Source: a candidate division WWE3 bacterium RIFOXYD1_FULL_39_9 | GTDB taxonomy: Bacteria; Patescibacteriota; WWE3; UBA101185; UBA10185 | NCBI GenBank assembly: GCA_001773295.1 | Contig: MEWG01000045.1 | Location: forward strand, 1 to 23,398 | Direction: 5' to 3' | Length of the DNA stretch: 23,398 bases | In this document: piece by piece, positions 1 to 8,168 of the stretch | How the letters are laid out: each line of letters starts with the position of its first letter | Position numbering within the stretch: position 1 is the first letter of the stretch | The notes under the pieces: generated by a model | Told to the model about the DNA's origin: nothing | What the model saw: the letters and a program-made list of their open reading frames with translations, nothing else | The model's database searches: none | Position numbers and translations under genes: made by a program

Positions 1-426
1 AAACTAGGCGCAGAGCTAGCGTATATTAACTTGAATCTTGTATTTTTGAATATCCTGCCTATCTGGAAACTGGATGGTATGCAGTTCTGGAAGGTCATAT
101 TCAACTCAATCAAGCGAGAGTCGAAAGCAAGGGAAATCGCAACACCGTTTCTGGTTATTGGGTTCGTAATGACGGGTCTTTTTTTTGTGATGCCCCATAA
201 CTTTTGGCAGACTTGGCTCATGACCATCTTACACAACATGGTGTGGTGGACAATACCGCTTATTATCGGTGCCGGGGTATGGAAGGCCCATAAGATAGAA
301 AAGACAGAGACATTTACCGGACAGCCCATGAAGTTACTGCAAGTACGTTACATGGCTTTACTCTATGCAACGCTGGTTGTAATTGCCATCGGCATAGGTG
401 TAAGGCAAATTTACTGGTACAACTAA
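1..426 (+). CDS. M50 site-2-type metalloprotease, C-terminal fragment
   Basis: Partial gene: the reading frame is open from base 1 and the start lies outside the window. The visible part contains N-I-L-P-I-W-K-L-D-G (residues 17-26 of the visible frame), which matches the third conserved motif of M50 intramembrane proteases (N-x-L-P-x-x-x-L-D-G), where the aspartate is a zinc ligand. It is followed by about three hydrophobic segments. The HExxH motif would lie upstream and cannot be seen. Family knowledge: these enzymes cut transmembrane substrates in the membrane. The tail beyond LDG is over 100 residues, longer than in minimal bacterial members. A strong hairpin terminator follows the stop. 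The family call rests on one motif plus the membrane context. Confidence 0.62.
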   Translation, partial: KLGAELAYINLNLVFLNILPIWKLDGMQFWKVIFNSIKRESKAREIATPFLVIGFVMTGLFFVMPHNFWQTWLMTILHNMVWWTIPLIIGAGVWKAHKIEKTETFTGQPMKLLQVRYMALLYATLVVIAIGIGVRQIYWYN

Positions 427-440
427 ATTTATCGGTAAAG

Positions 441-476
441 AAAACCCCGCAAAGATATATTCAACGCGGGGTTTTT
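441..476 (+). terminator. Rho-independent terminator after the M50 gene
   Basis: A perfect 10-bp inverted repeat (441-450 against 466-475, core CCCCGC/GCGGGG) with a 15-nt loop is followed by a run of T (472-476). The A-run on the left arm lets it work in both directions. It lies 14 nt after the stop codon and isolates the M50 gene from the cyclophilin gene. Confidence 0.88.
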
Positions 477-486
477 CTGTTTAAAC

Positions 487-515
487 TTGCACGCTTTACA
501 ATTAGACCTTATATT
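487..515 (+). promoter_or_regulatory. Promoter for the cyclophilin gene
   Basis: TTGCAC (487-492) and TATATT (510-515) are separated by 17 bp. The expected start of transcription is about 522, leaving a leader of only about 9 nt before the ATG at 531, with no Shine-Dalgarno sequence. Confidence 0.55.
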
Positions 516-530
516 TAACGGTATAAATTT

Positions 531-1214
531 ATGAATAAACAGTCCATCGCAATACTTCTAATAGTTCCTGTCATTGTATTTGGTCTGCTTATGCTTCTGG
601 ACAGCGAGGAGGCTGTCGAACCTTTTGCAGATGAGCTAGAGATGGTAAATAACACTCAAGCTTCAAAACCAACTCAGGAAGTAGAAAATAATAAAATTAA
701 CGGAGAAAATAAAATGCCAGAAATGCAAATCGATGCCACCAAAAAATATACAGCAATCATGAAAACTTCGGCAGGTACTATAAATATTGAGTTATTCGCA
801 GATAAAACACCAATTACAGTAAACAACTTTGTTTCGTTATCTAGATCCGGTTTTTACAACAGCACGGTTTTTCATAGAGTTATTAAAGGCTTCATGATCC
901 AAGGAGGCGATCCCAATCGAGACGGCACAGGCGGGCCGGGCTATAAGTTTAATGACGAACCTTTTGAGGGAGAGTACCTAAAGGGAACTTTGGCCATGGC
1001 TAACTCTGGCCCCAACACTAACGGAAGTCAGTTTTTTATTATGCATGAAGACTACCCGTTACCTAAAAATTACGTCATATTTGGCCGCGTAACACAAGGA
1101 CTTGAGGTCGTAGATAAGATTGCCGAGTCTCCGGTAGGTCCTAGCGCATACGGACAGCTAGAAAAGCCTGTCGAACCGGTTATTATCGAGTCAATTGAAA
1201 TCACTGAGGAATAG
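531..1214 (+). CDS. Membrane-anchored cyclophilin-type peptidyl-prolyl isomerase
   Basis: Predicted to catalyse cis-trans isomerisation of prolyl bonds outside the membrane. The 227-aa protein has an N-terminal hydrophobic anchor (about residues 5-23), a charged linker (24-70) and a complete cyclophilin domain (about 72-225). Conserved residues include FHRVIKGFMIQGGD (114-127, with catalytic R116 and F121/M122/Q124) and ANSGPNTNGSQFFI (157-170). The segment that carries Trp and His in human cyclophilin A reads DYPLPKNYVIFG here, a form common in bacterial members. An internal ATG at codon 62 could give a cytosolic form, but the ATG at 531 fits the promoter spacing and provides the anchor. It is probably monocistronic: a terminator lies before it and a separate promoter lies after it. 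Confidence 0.93.
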   Translation: MNKQSIAILLIVPVIVFGLLMLLDSEEAVEPFADELEMVNNTQASKPTQEVENNKINGENKMPEMQIDATKKYTAIMKTSAGTINIELFADKTPITVNNFVSLSRSGFYNSTVFHRVIKGFMIQGGDPNRDGTGGPGYKFNDEPFEGEYLKGTLAMANSGPNTNGSQFFIMHEDYPLPKNYVIFGRVTQGLEVVDKIAESPVGPSAYGQLEKPVEPVIIESIEITEE

Positions 1215-1243
1215 TTGTTCAAATCCGGGGTTTGTGCTATACT
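1215..1243 (+). promoter_or_regulatory. Promoter for the 337-aa unknown gene
   Basis: TTGTTC (1215-1220) and TATACT (1238-1243) have 17-bp spacing, starting directly after the cyclophilin stop codon. The expected transcription start near 1250 gives a leader of about 17 nt to the TTG start at 1267. Confidence 0.6.
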
Positions 1244-1266
1244 GACGCAGTAAATAAGTAGCAATT

Positions 1267-2280
1267 TTGATTAAGAGTTTTTACCATCGTTTTGTTGAAG
1301 ATGTTTCACAAGAAAATTTAATAAGTTTAAGTTGTTGGTTCACTATGAACAGTACAAGAAAGAAGTATATTAAATATCCGTTCGAATATTTTGCGGCTCA
1401 AGTAGAGTTTGGTGTAAGAATTGCCCAAATCAAGAAAATCAGCAGAAAAAAAGCTTTTTTGAAATACACAGACATATATGGCGCACTGACCAATCACACT
1501 TTTGCAGACAACAAAAAGAATAAATGGGTAAAGGGAGTGCTTGCGGACTTCGAAAAGCTAGTTGAAACCACCAGAAATATTGACTCTTTGTCTTTTAAAA
1601 CATATAAGTTGTTTTTAACTACGCCGTTTGCAAAAACCGGTCTAGATTTACCAAAATCAAGAGATACATTAAGATTCGGATGTTTCAGACTTAATAATTC
1701 TTCTTACTACAAGAAAAGAGGCCTAGTTAGACTTCATTTTTCACCAACTCGCCAGGGCATGTTATCAACTGACCTGCAACTTAGAGCATCAGATCTTTCA
1801 AGCGTGTATTTAGATAGCCGAAATGGTGAGTTTTCACAAATGATCAATTACATCTATGAGAATCCACAAAAATTTGGAAATGTTACCCATTTTATGAGTT
1901 CAACTTGGATGCAGGGACTCCCTGTTTATCAAAGTTTCTTTCCGGAATCTTCGGTTTTGTATAGAAAGCCGTTAGACGACGTTTTTATGTGGCTTTGGGG
2001 TCAGTTTATGAAATGGGACTTTACCGGAAATGAGAGACGTTTCCAAGAGTTTAAGAAAAATGTCAGAGCTGCAAGAAATATGTCCGAAGTTGCCGGTGCA
2101 GTACCATTCAAAGTTTATGAAGTTTTAATACCTATAGAGGAGATGTTTGCCAAATATGTACCCGGTTATGTTAATGAGAAGACAGAGAATGTCGGAACTA
2201 TAGAATCTGTAGCTATACAGCAACAATTTGGTACCAGTCATCCTTTACACTCACATACTGTTTATCAGTCAAAAGAATAA
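1267..2280 (+). CDS. Conserved-looking protein of unknown function (337 aa)
   Basis: I do not recognise the function. The protein is soluble-looking, with no signal peptide or membrane segment, basic, and rich in Phe, Tyr and Lys. It has motif-like blocks that look conserved rather than random: RLHFSP (about 155-160), SSTWMQGLPVYQSFFPESS (about 210-228) and WLWGQFMKWD (about 243-252). The start is a TTG at 1267, chosen because a good promoter ends at 1243; the first ATG in frame is at 1345 and would give 311 aa. Its last 68 bp overlap the end of the convergent S51 peptidase gene. The reading frame is long and its promoter is well formed, so it is very likely a real gene. Confidence 0.8.
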   Translation: MIKSFYHRFVEDVSQENLISLSCWFTMNSTRKKYIKYPFEYFAAQVEFGVRIAQIKKISRKKAFLKYTDIYGALTNHTFADNKKNKWVKGVLADFEKLVETTRNIDSLSFKTYKLFLTTPFAKTGLDLPKSRDTLRFGCFRLNNSSYYKKRGLVRLHFSPTRQGMLSTDLQLRASDLSSVYLDSRNGEFSQMINYIYENPQKFGNVTHFMSSTWMQGLPVYQSFFPESSVLYRKPLDDVFMWLWGQFMKWDFTGNERRFQEFKKNVRAARNMSEVAGAVPFKVYEVLIPIEEMFAKYVPGYVNEKTENVGTIESVAIQQQFGTSHPLHSHTVYQSKE

Positions 2281-2839
2281 TTTTGTTGTCAGTTCCGTAC
2301 GCTCTTTCCATTCTACGTTTTAAGTAAAAGTCTCTTGCTATTTCTTTTCCCCAATGCGGAAAAACGGTAAAATCTACTAAACCCATTCCTCGAAAATCTG
2401 TCAATTCAGGTACTTTTTCCAATGCCTCTTCCCTAATAGCTATTTTAATATCAGGTCCGGCGGTTAAAGAGCCGGAGCTCTCTCCAATATAAACTTTACC
2501 CGCATTAATGTGCTCGTGTGCTATAGCAGTAAAGTTACACTTTTGTATTTGCAGTAAAAGATAAAACGGATTGCCGCCTGCTACAAAAAGGACATCGACG
2601 TCTTTAAGGTCTTTTCTAACTTCATTCTCAGTTTTATTAGTAATTGTGTAGTTGAAAACGTCAAAACCAAATGACTCAAAAGTTGCTTCTTCTGTTTTGA
2701 TCCAGCCGGTGTCTTTTGTTTCAGTTTCTGAGGCTGTAGTAATGTATGCGAGCATTTGGCCGGACAAAGAATAGTCCAGGTGTTTCACTATGTCGCTCTC
2801 CACATTTTTCATGCTTGACGTTAAGAATAATCGTTTCAT
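2213..2839 (-). CDS. Peptidase family S51 (dipeptidase E-like)
   Basis: Cytosolic serine peptidase of the S51 family (PepE/Lmo0363-like), related to class I glutamine amidotransferase folds. The 208 aa match the usual size. Visible features are an N-terminal strand with TSS, VLFVAGGNPFYLL (83-95, the typical GGN oxyanion-side loop), the nucleophile elbow G-E-S-S-G (119-123, Ser121 as candidate nucleophile) and FPHWG (160-164, candidate catalytic His162). Family members cleave aspartyl dipeptides or related substrates; this substrate is unknown. The ATG at 2839 is the natural start. Its C-terminal 22 codons and stop overlap the unknown gene on the other strand. Confidence 0.85.
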   Translation of the reverse strand: MKRLFLTSSMKNVESDIVKHLDYSLSGQMLAYITTASETETKDTGWIKTEEATFESFGFDVFNYTITNKTENEVRKDLKDVDVLFVAGGNPFYLLLQIQKCNFTAIAHEHINAGKVYIGESSGSLTAGPDIKIAIREEALEKVPELTDFRGMGLVDFTVFPHWGKEIARDFYLKRRMERAYGTDNKIILLTDKQYVSVKDDWYQIVAV

Positions 2840-2860
2840 GGCAGTATTTCGCTTGTATTG

Positions 2861-2866
2861 ATTCTA
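2861..2866 (-). promoter_or_regulatory. Candidate -10 box for the S51 peptidase
   Basis: TAGAAT on the minus strand (2861-2866) would start transcription near 2855, about 16 nt before the ATG. No good -35 is seen. It lies 27 bp from the oppositely directed -10 of the GT2 gene. Confidence 0.35.
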
Positions 2867-2893
2867 CAACATATAAACGTATATTAAAATTGA

Positions 2894-2899
2894 TATAAT
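2894..2899 (+). promoter_or_regulatory. -10 box for a leaderless GT2 mRNA
   Basis: A perfect TATAAT ends 6 nt before the GTG at 2906, which puts the expected +1 on or next to the start codon. No Shine-Dalgarno sequence and no clear -35 are seen. Confidence 0.6.
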
Positions 2900-2905
2900 A
2901 CTGGT

Positions 2906-3811
2906 GTGAATAAAGTAAGCATCGTCATATGCGCTCTTAACAACATTAATTTTGCCCACGACTGCTTATCAAATCTTCAGGATATTCGTGATGCTGAATT
3001 TCCTGATCTTAGGGTTATTGTTCTGGACCAAGACTCGCAGGACGGCACTCCAGAACTTATTGAGAACGAATTCCCTTGGGTTGAATTAATCAGAGGCGAA
3101 AATATCGGTATATCTAAATCATACAATAAGGGTTATGTTATGACAGACTCCGAATACGTCCTTTTTTTGGGCATGGACGCCTTTCCTGATAAGGGTACGG
3201 TTTCAGGCATGGTTGAGTACATGGATAGCCACACTAAAGCCGGTGCTGCTACAAGTCAGTTAGTGCTAAACTCAGGAAAAGTTGATATGGACGCGCATCG
3301 TTCCCTGCCATCCCCATGGATTGCGTTTACAAGATTTACGGGCTTGAGTAGTATATTTCCAAAATCACCGCTTTTTAATAAGTATTTCCTAGCAGGCAGG
3401 GACATGACTAAAGACCACGAAGTCGAGCTTTGTATATCCCATTTTCTTATTGTTCGAAGGAAAGTGCTTGATGAGTTGCATGGGTTTGATGAAGATTTCT
3501 TTGTGTTTGGCGAAGATGTAGATTTCTGCTACAGGCTCAAACGGGCTGGTTGGAAATTGATGTATGTTCCTCAATATTCAACACGACACACAAAAGGCGC
3601 AGTCATAGGGATAAGAGACACCACAAGAAAATTAGTTAAAAGACCTTTGAAGTTTAGATTAAAAATGAGAAAACTTTCTACCGACGCCATGGAGATGTTT
3701 TTGAGAAAACACTATTTCGGTAAATATCCCACTATTGTCGTTTATTTAATGATTTATTCTACTAGGTTGCTTTGGCTGTTAAGAACTGCAATTGAATATC
3801 TTAAAAGATAG
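2906..3811 (+). CDS. Family 2 glycosyltransferase, rhamnosyltransferase-like
   Basis: Inverting GT-A glycosyltransferase expected to add one sugar to a surface glycan or lipid carrier. The 301 aa comprise a GT-A domain (about 1-225) and a basic, partly hydrophobic C-terminal part that may touch the membrane. Visible motifs are VSIVICALNN (4-13), LDQDSQDGT in place of the usual DNGSxDGT, NIGISKSYNKG (N-x-G-x-x-x-x-x-N), the metal-site region LFLGMDAFP where family members usually have LNPD, and GFDEDFFVFGEDVDFCYRLKRAG, which contains the E-D acceptor-side motif. The GTG at 2906 is the start because TATAAT lies 6 nt upstream and there is no alternative ATG at the N-terminus. It converges on the PNPOx-like gene with an 11-bp gap. 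Confidence 0.9.
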   Translation: MNKVSIVICALNNINFAHDCLSNLQDIRDAEFPDLRVIVLDQDSQDGTPELIENEFPWVELIRGENIGISKSYNKGYVMTDSEYVLFLGMDAFPDKGTVSGMVEYMDSHTKAGAATSQLVLNSGKVDMDAHRSLPSPWIAFTRFTGLSSIFPKSPLFNKYFLAGRDMTKDHEVELCISHFLIVRRKVLDELHGFDEDFFVFGEDVDFCYRLKRAGWKLMYVPQYSTRHTKGAVIGIRDTTRKLVKRPLKFRLKMRKLSTDAMEMFLRKHYFGKYPTIVVYLMIYSTRLLWLLRTAIEYLKR

Positions 3812-3822
3812 AACTCGGGTTG

Positions 3823-4293
3823 TTAAATTTGTGTACCGTCCCATATCAAGTAACCGTCACCACCAAATCTTTCTTTATTAAAGAGTTTCAGATAGTTTGG
3901 AGTTATTTTATAAATCCTTCGTTTACTGAAGAGCTTTATATTTTCAGCGGTTATTTGTGTTTCTACGCCCGGATTGGCTTTATGCCACAACATCAGTCCT
4001 TTTGCCAGCTCTAAGACATTTGTTACCGGTTCGCACACCCCGGTACCTTGAATACCGATCTTGTTATCAGTTATTTTTTGGTGAGAATCAAAGATATTAA
4101 ACGCAACATTATTGTTTATTTTAAGTACCTTGCCGTGCCGCGTTTCGGGACCGGTTACAACATACAAAATAAGTTCATCGTCACATCCATAATAAATAGT
4201 GTTTACCCAAGGGTTTTTATCGGCAACCGCCAAAGTCATAACGAAACCTTCCTTTATAAATTCTTGTATTTCTTGTGGAATTGGGTTACTCAT
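3823..4293 (-). CDS. Pyridoxamine-5'-phosphate-oxidase-fold protein (split-barrel flavin binder)
   Basis: 156-aa cytosolic protein of the PNPOx-like split-barrel superfamily, closest by eye to the YhbP/UPF0306-like members. It shows the pattern of a first strand FVMTLAVADKNPWVNTIYYGCDDELILYVV (about 17-46), followed by TRHGKVLKINNNVAFNIF (51-68), the usual strand-helix of these flavin or F420 binders. Family members bind FMN, F420 or heme and act as reductases or sensors; the cofactor here is not determinable. Start ATG at 4293 with TATAAT 11 nt upstream. True pyridoxine biosynthesis is unlikely because the classical PNPOx C-terminal domain is absent. Confidence 0.78.
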   Translation of the reverse strand: MSNPIPQEIQEFIKEGFVMTLAVADKNPWVNTIYYGCDDELILYVVTGPETRHGKVLKINNNVAFNIFDSHQKITDNKIGIQGTGVCEPVTNVLELAKGLMLWHKANPGVETQITAENIKLFSKRRIYKITPNYLKLFNKERFGGDGYLIWDGTQI

Positions 4294-4304
4294 GTCTACA
4301 TTGT

Positions 4305-4310
4305 ATTATA
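4305..4310 (-). promoter_or_regulatory. -10 box for the PNPOx-like gene
   Basis: TATAAT on the minus strand ends 11 nt before the ATG at 4293, predicting a leader of about 4-5 nt and no Shine-Dalgarno site. No clear -35. Confidence 0.5.
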
Positions 4311-4321
4311 AATTAAACTAA

Positions 4322-4870
4322 TTATTCAGTTGGAAAAAATTGAAAGGTATTAAGTATAGCGTCGGTTAGTCTGCCGTTTTCATATGTCGGTTGCGAAGTG
4401 GCAAGTGTGAACAAACCTCTGTCGGTAAAAATATATGTTACTAGTCTGTTCCTATCGCCTCTATACTGACCCTGAATGGTGTTAAACCCGGAAATAGCCC
4501 GCTGTGTAATAGAACTTTGATCAAGATCCCTTTTAACTGTATCGGCAGCATTAGCTTCTATACCTCCAAGATGAAAGATTCCGTACAGCTGATAATAATC
4601 GCTATTTGGGTAGCTTCCCCGTTCAATATACAAAGTAAATGTATTTTCATCTACTTTTTCACCGGACACTCTTAATTCCGGTGGTGTGGCTAGCGAGAGT
4701 CCGACTTCTTTAAATTCGTAACCCTTCCATGAAAGCGGATCGCCATAAGAGATTGCGGCAGAAGAAATGCCCTTAACTACTTTTTGTGAAGTGTATAGCG
4801 AGTAAAAATAAACAGATGACAGAGCTGCAATAACGATCAGCAAAAAAATTACAAACAATTTCTTAGGCAT
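4322..4870 (-). CDS. Anchored extracytoplasmic protein of unknown function
   Basis: 182 aa with one N-terminal hydrophobic segment (about 5-26) and an outward-facing domain. The region from about residue 45 (LSWKGYEFKEVGLSLATPPEL) to the end (AILNTFQF) has the layout of PsbP-like or similar small alpha-beta surface domains found in many Patescibacteria proteins, in which a final ILxTFxF strand is typical. This resemblance is by eye only. No catalytic motif is visible. The ATG at 4870 sits 5 nt after a perfect TATAAT, so the mRNA is probably leaderless. The gap to the helicase gene (stop at 4926) is 55 bp on the same strand. Confidence 0.72.
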   Translation of the reverse strand: MPKKLFVIFLLIVIAALSSVYFYSLYTSQKVVKGISSAAISYGDPLSWKGYEFKEVGLSLATPPELRVSGEKVDENTFTLYIERGSYPNSDYYQLYGIFHLGGIEANAADTVKRDLDQSSITQRAISGFNTIQGQYRGDRNRLVTYIFTDRGLFTLATSQPTYENGRLTDAILNTFQFFPTE

Positions 4871-4875
4871 AAATA

Positions 4876-4881
4876 ATTATA
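4876..4881 (-). promoter_or_regulatory. -10 box for a leaderless mRNA
   Basis: TATAAT on the minus strand ends 5 nt before the ATG at 4870. A weak TTGCAT -35 candidate lies at 4901-4906 with 19-bp spacing. Confidence 0.55.
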
Positions 4882-4925
4882 CCTATATAGAGCACTATAT
4901 ATGCAAGTACTTTAGTTGAAGAAAT

Positions 4926-6149
4926 TTAAGCGCCTACTATTGTTAAAGCTATGCCGGACTTATCCGCTCTTCCGGTTCTACCTATTCTGTGAACGTAGTC
5001 ATCGTAGGTTTTAGGTAATTCGTAGTTAATAACGTGTGTGACATTTTTTATATCCAAACCTCTTGCTGCCACATCCGTAGCCAAGAGTACTTTGATCTCG
5101 TCACTTCTGAATTTTTCCAAAATCATATGTCTCTGGTTTTGTCTTTTGTCGCCGTGTATTGCCCCAGCCTTTACACCTCTGCTTACAAGCTCGTCAGATA
5201 GTTTCTGAACGTTCCACTTGGTGTTTCCAAAGACTATTACTTTTCTGAAGTCCTCATGTCTTAGCATGTTAAATAGTGCGTCTACTTTTCGCTGATTTCT
5301 TTCGATTTTTACTATCTCCTGTTGAATATTGGCACATGTTTCTCTTTTCTTGACATTTATTTGTACCGGATTTTGAACGAAAGCGTTTAATATTTCCTGA
5401 ACTTTTGAAGATACGGTTGCTGAGAAAAATAAAGATTGTCTTTGAAGAGGTAGCAACGATATAAAATATTTGATCTCCTGTACGAAACCAATATCTACCA
5501 TCCTGTCTGTTTCGTCTAAAACTACATTGTTAAACTCTGAGAGATCTAAGAGTTTTCTTTGGATCATATCTTTAATACGACCCGGTGTTCCGATAACAAA
5601 ATTTGGATTTCTTCTTAAGTCACCGATTTGCTTGCGCATTCCCCCACCCCCGATGATTAGTGCTGAAAAAAGCTGCATTCCTGAAGAAAGATGTCTGAAA
5701 TCGTTATAAATCTGTTCAGCAAGCTCTCTAGTAGGTGCGACTATTAGTACTTTATCGTTTCTGCTTTTAAAAGCTTTGTCTATCAAAGGAATCAAAAATG
5801 CGGCGGTTTTGCCGGTACCGGTATTAGCTATGCCTATTAAATCTCTTCCGGACAATATATAAGGTATTGCCTGATCTTGTACCGGAGAAGGTATTTTGTA
5901 ATTAAGGGTCTTAATATTCTGTTTAATTCTGAAGTCGATATTAAATTGTTCAAAAGTGTGTGTCGGTACGTATTCTTTTTCCCTAGGGGCAGCAAATTGC
6001 TTTGTCTGCTCAATAGTTCTAATTAGGTCCATTTCTGACCACTCGTAGTTTGATTTTCTTCTATTTTTTGATGGGAATTTAGATCTATTTGGTCGCGCGT
6101 TTCTTGATCCGGAAAATCTCGATCCCCTTCCGTTGTATGAATTTCTCAT
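4926..6149 (-). CDS. DEAD-box-family ATP-dependent RNA helicase with a DETD motif
   Basis: Unwinds or remodels RNA using ATP. The 407 aa carry an N-terminal basic, Arg/Gly/Asn-rich tail (1-35) followed by both RecA-like domains. Motifs in order: Q-motif region FEQFN to PSPVQ (66-91), I NTGTGKT (109-115), Ia APTRELA (138-144), Ib TPGR (188-191), II LDETD (211-215), III SAT (243-245), V ATDVAARGLD and VI HRIGRTGR (387-394). Motif II is DETD rather than DEAD; E213 is retained, so ATP hydrolysis should be possible. The protein ends shortly after motif VI and lacks the C-terminal basic tail common in RhlE or CsdA; the N-terminal tail may substitute as an RNA-binding extension. The promoter gives a leader of about 60 nt. 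Confidence 0.94.
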   Translation of the reverse strand: MRNSYNGRGSRFSGSRNARPNRSKFPSKNRRKSNYEWSEMDLIRTIEQTKQFAAPREKEYVPTHTFEQFNIDFRIKQNIKTLNYKIPSPVQDQAIPYILSGRDLIGIANTGTGKTAAFLIPLIDKAFKSRNDKVLIVAPTRELAEQIYNDFRHLSSGMQLFSALIIGGGGMRKQIGDLRRNPNFVIGTPGRIKDMIQRKLLDLSEFNNVVLDETDRMVDIGFVQEIKYFISLLPLQRQSLFFSATVSSKVQEILNAFVQNPVQINVKKRETCANIQQEIVKIERNQRKVDALFNMLRHEDFRKVIVFGNTKWNVQKLSDELVSRGVKAGAIHGDKRQNQRHMILEKFRSDEIKVLLATDVAARGLDIKNVTHVINYELPKTYDDYVHRIGRTGRADKSGIALTIVGA

Positions 6150-6218
6150 ATTTTTATGTATCGGAGAAAAGTTATAAAACTGGTTGAGGCAGATTGATAG
6201 CTATATCCGAAGAGGTGA

Positions 6219-6247
6219 AGTATAGCAGATAATATTCGGTCCTGCAA
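6219..6247 (-). promoter_or_regulatory. Promoter for the helicase gene
   Basis: On the minus strand, TTGCAG (6242-6247) and TATACT (6219-6224) are 17 bp apart, and TGC just before the -10 makes it an extended -10. The expected start near 6212 gives a leader of about 62 nt, longer than at most genes here. Confidence 0.55.
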
Positions 6248-6276
6248 GGGACTATAGGCTTTATAAGAAAATCGTG

Positions 6277-6282
6277 TATAAT
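6277..6282 (+). promoter_or_regulatory. -10 box for typA
   Basis: Perfect TATAAT on the plus strand; transcription from about 6289 gives a leader of about 59 nt to the ATG at 6348. No strong -35 and no Shine-Dalgarno sequence before the ATG (AAAAACCT). Confidence 0.5.
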
Positions 6283-6347
6283 TAACGCTTGTAGTCCTTA
6301 ATTAATCTTAAACAAGCCGAATTTATCGACTATTCAACAAAAAACCT

Positions 6348-8168
6348 ATGAAGTTACGTAATATTGCGATAATTGCACATGTTGACCATGGTAAGACCAC
6401 TATTGTAGATGGTCTGTTAAAGCAGTCCCAAACATTCAGGGAAAACGAAGCTTTGATGACTCAGGACCTTATTATGGACTCAAATGACCAGGAAAGAGAG
6501 CGCGGTATAACCATTTTGGCCAAAAACACTGCAGTTATCTATAAAGATACAAAAATTAATATAGTAGACACACCGGGACATGCAGATTTTGGTGGTGAAG
6601 TAGAAAGAACCTTAAACATGGCTGATGGAGCACTTTTAGTTGTAGATGCGCAGGAAGGTCCGATGCCTCAAACTAAATTTGTATTAAAAAAAGCACTGGA
6701 TCTTAATTTAAAAATCATTGTTGTCGTAAACAAAATAGATAAACAAAATGCCCGAATAGACGACACGCTTTCCAGAATTTATGATTTATTCTTAGAGTTA
6801 GCCACACATGAGGACCAGTTAGACTTTCCAATACTTTATGCAACCGGTAAAGCAGGCAAGGCATGGATCTCTATGCCCGATAATCCAGAAGCGCATGCCG
6901 ACTTTTCAGAAATATTTGAAGCTATTATTAAAAACGTACCTGAACCTAAACAAGATAACGATGGTCTGTTCCAAATGCTTGTTTCTGCACTGGATTGGGA
7001 TAATTTCAAAGGAAAGTATGCAATCGGCAGAGTAAACAGAGGTACAGTGAAATCAGGAGAAAAAGTAACAATACTTAAGGCTGATGGAACTCAGGAATCC
7101 GTTATCGTCGACAGAGTGTACGTAAATCAAGGATTACACCGCGTAGAAACTGATCAGGGCATGTCAGGAGACATAATTGCTTTGACAGGCATGAAGTCAG
7201 TTGAGATCGGTGACACCATTACTGATCCTTCTGATACCGTGGCTATGCCTACGATCAAAATCGAAGAACCTACTTTAAGTCTTTCGATTGGACCAAATAC
7301 CTCCCCATTGATGGGTAAAGAAGGTAAATTTTTCACCGGTAGACAGATTTTGGAAAGAATAGAAAAAGAGTTGCAAACAAATATTGCCATGAAGTTTAGA
7401 CTTGGTGAGAGAGGCGAATACATCCTCTCAGGTAGGGGCGAACTACACCTGTCAGTGTTCTTGGAAACTTTGAGAAGAGAGGGTTTTGAAATAGAAGTTA
7501 GTAAGCCTGTTGTTATAACAAGAGTCGTTGACGGTGTCGAAGTAGAACCTGTAGAAGAATTAACCGTCGATGTAGATAGCATGTTTGTCGGGGCTGTTAA
7601 AAGCGAAGTCGGCAAAAGAAAAGGCGTATTGATTAATCAGGAAGACTTGTCCAGCAATACCACAAGAGTTATCTTCGAAATTCCAACTAGAGGAATTCTA
7701 GGTTTAAGAGGAGCACTTCTAACGTTATCAAAAGGTACAGCTGTAACAAACTCTATTTTTATAAGAACAGATAAAGTTGGTTCACAGATTCAAAAATTAA
7801 GAAAAGGTGTTATTGTTTCATCCCATTCAGGCAAAGCGGCTCCTTACGGATTGTTAACCGCGCATGAGAAAGGCCCTGTATTTATTGGTCCTCAGACAAC
7901 CGTGTACGAAGGAATGATATTGGGAATTAACGGAAGAGACGAGGATATTGAGGTAAATGTATGCAAAGAAAAGAAGCTTACAAACAACAGATCTGTTGGT
8001 GAGGACGGAATTTTACTTCCACCTCCAATGGAGATGAGTCTTGAACAGCAGTTAAGTTTCTTGGAAGACGACGAATTGTTGGAAATAACTCCTGTTAGTT
8101 TGCGTTTGAGAAAAAAGATATTGGATACAGACCTTAGAAGAAAAGCAAATAAAAGTAATTCTAATTAA
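6348..8168 (+). CDS. typA: Translational GTPase TypA/BipA
   Basis: Ribosome-associated GTPase of the EF-G class, involved in 50S assembly and stress or cold adaptation. The 606 aa agree with the family's usual length. G1 AHVDHGKTT (10-18), the switch I ERERGITI (about 50-57), G3 DTPGHADF (about 74-81) and G4 NKID (about 128-131) are all intact. Domain II, the EF-G-like domain III with [20 protein letters not shown], domain V, and the TypA-specific C-terminal domain with SVGEDG and [10 protein letters not shown] follow in order. The ATG at 6348 starts the expected [17 protein letters not shown]-terminus. Its last 8 bp overlap the end of the convergent UDG-fold gene. Confidence 0.98.
   Translation: MKLRNIAIIAHVDHGKTTIVDGLLKQSQTFRENEALMTQDLIMDSNDQERERGITILAKNTAVIYKDTKINIVDTPGHADFGGEVERTLNMADGALLVVDAQEGPMPQTKFVLKKALDLNLKIIVVVNKIDKQNARIDDTLSRIYDLFLELATHEDQLDFPILYATGKAGKAWISMPDNPEAHADFSEIFEAIIKNVPEPKQDNDGLFQMLVSALDWDNFKGKYAIGRVNRGTVKSGEKVTILKADGTQESVIVDRVYVNQGLHRVETDQGMSGDIIALTGMKSVEIGDTITDPSDTVAMPTIKIEEPTLSLSIGPNTSPLMGKEGKFFTGRQILERIEKELQTNIAMKFRLGERGEYILSGRGELHLSVFLETLRREGFEIEVSKPVVITRVVDGVEVEPVEELTVDVDSMFVGAVKSEVGKRKGVLINQEDLSSNTTRVIFEIPTRGILGLRGALLTLSKGTAVTNSIFIRTDKVGSQIQKLRKGVIVSSHSGKAAPYGLLTAHEKGPVFIGPQTTVYEGMILGINGRDEDIEVNVCKEKKLTNNRSVGEDGILLPPPMEMSLEQQLSFLEDDELLEITPVSLRLRKKILDTDLRRKANKSNSN

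Noticed and set aside
4048..4311. Plus-strand open frame of 87 codons
   Set aside because: It lies antisense to the PNPOx-like gene, whose protein sequence fits a known fold; no promoter or ribosome site supports the plus frame.
6150..6347. Possible structured RNA or riboswitch in the helicase-typA gap
   Set aside because: Short inverted pairs (GTCC/GGAC near 6240, CCGAA/TTCGG at 6207-6239) occur, but no known riboswitch core is recognisable and the gap is explained by two divergent promoters and their leaders.
7154..7615. Minus-strand open frame of 153 codons inside typA
   Set aside because: It is a shadow of the strongly conserved TypA frame; its composition is Ser/Thr/Pro-rich, as expected of an antisense reading.
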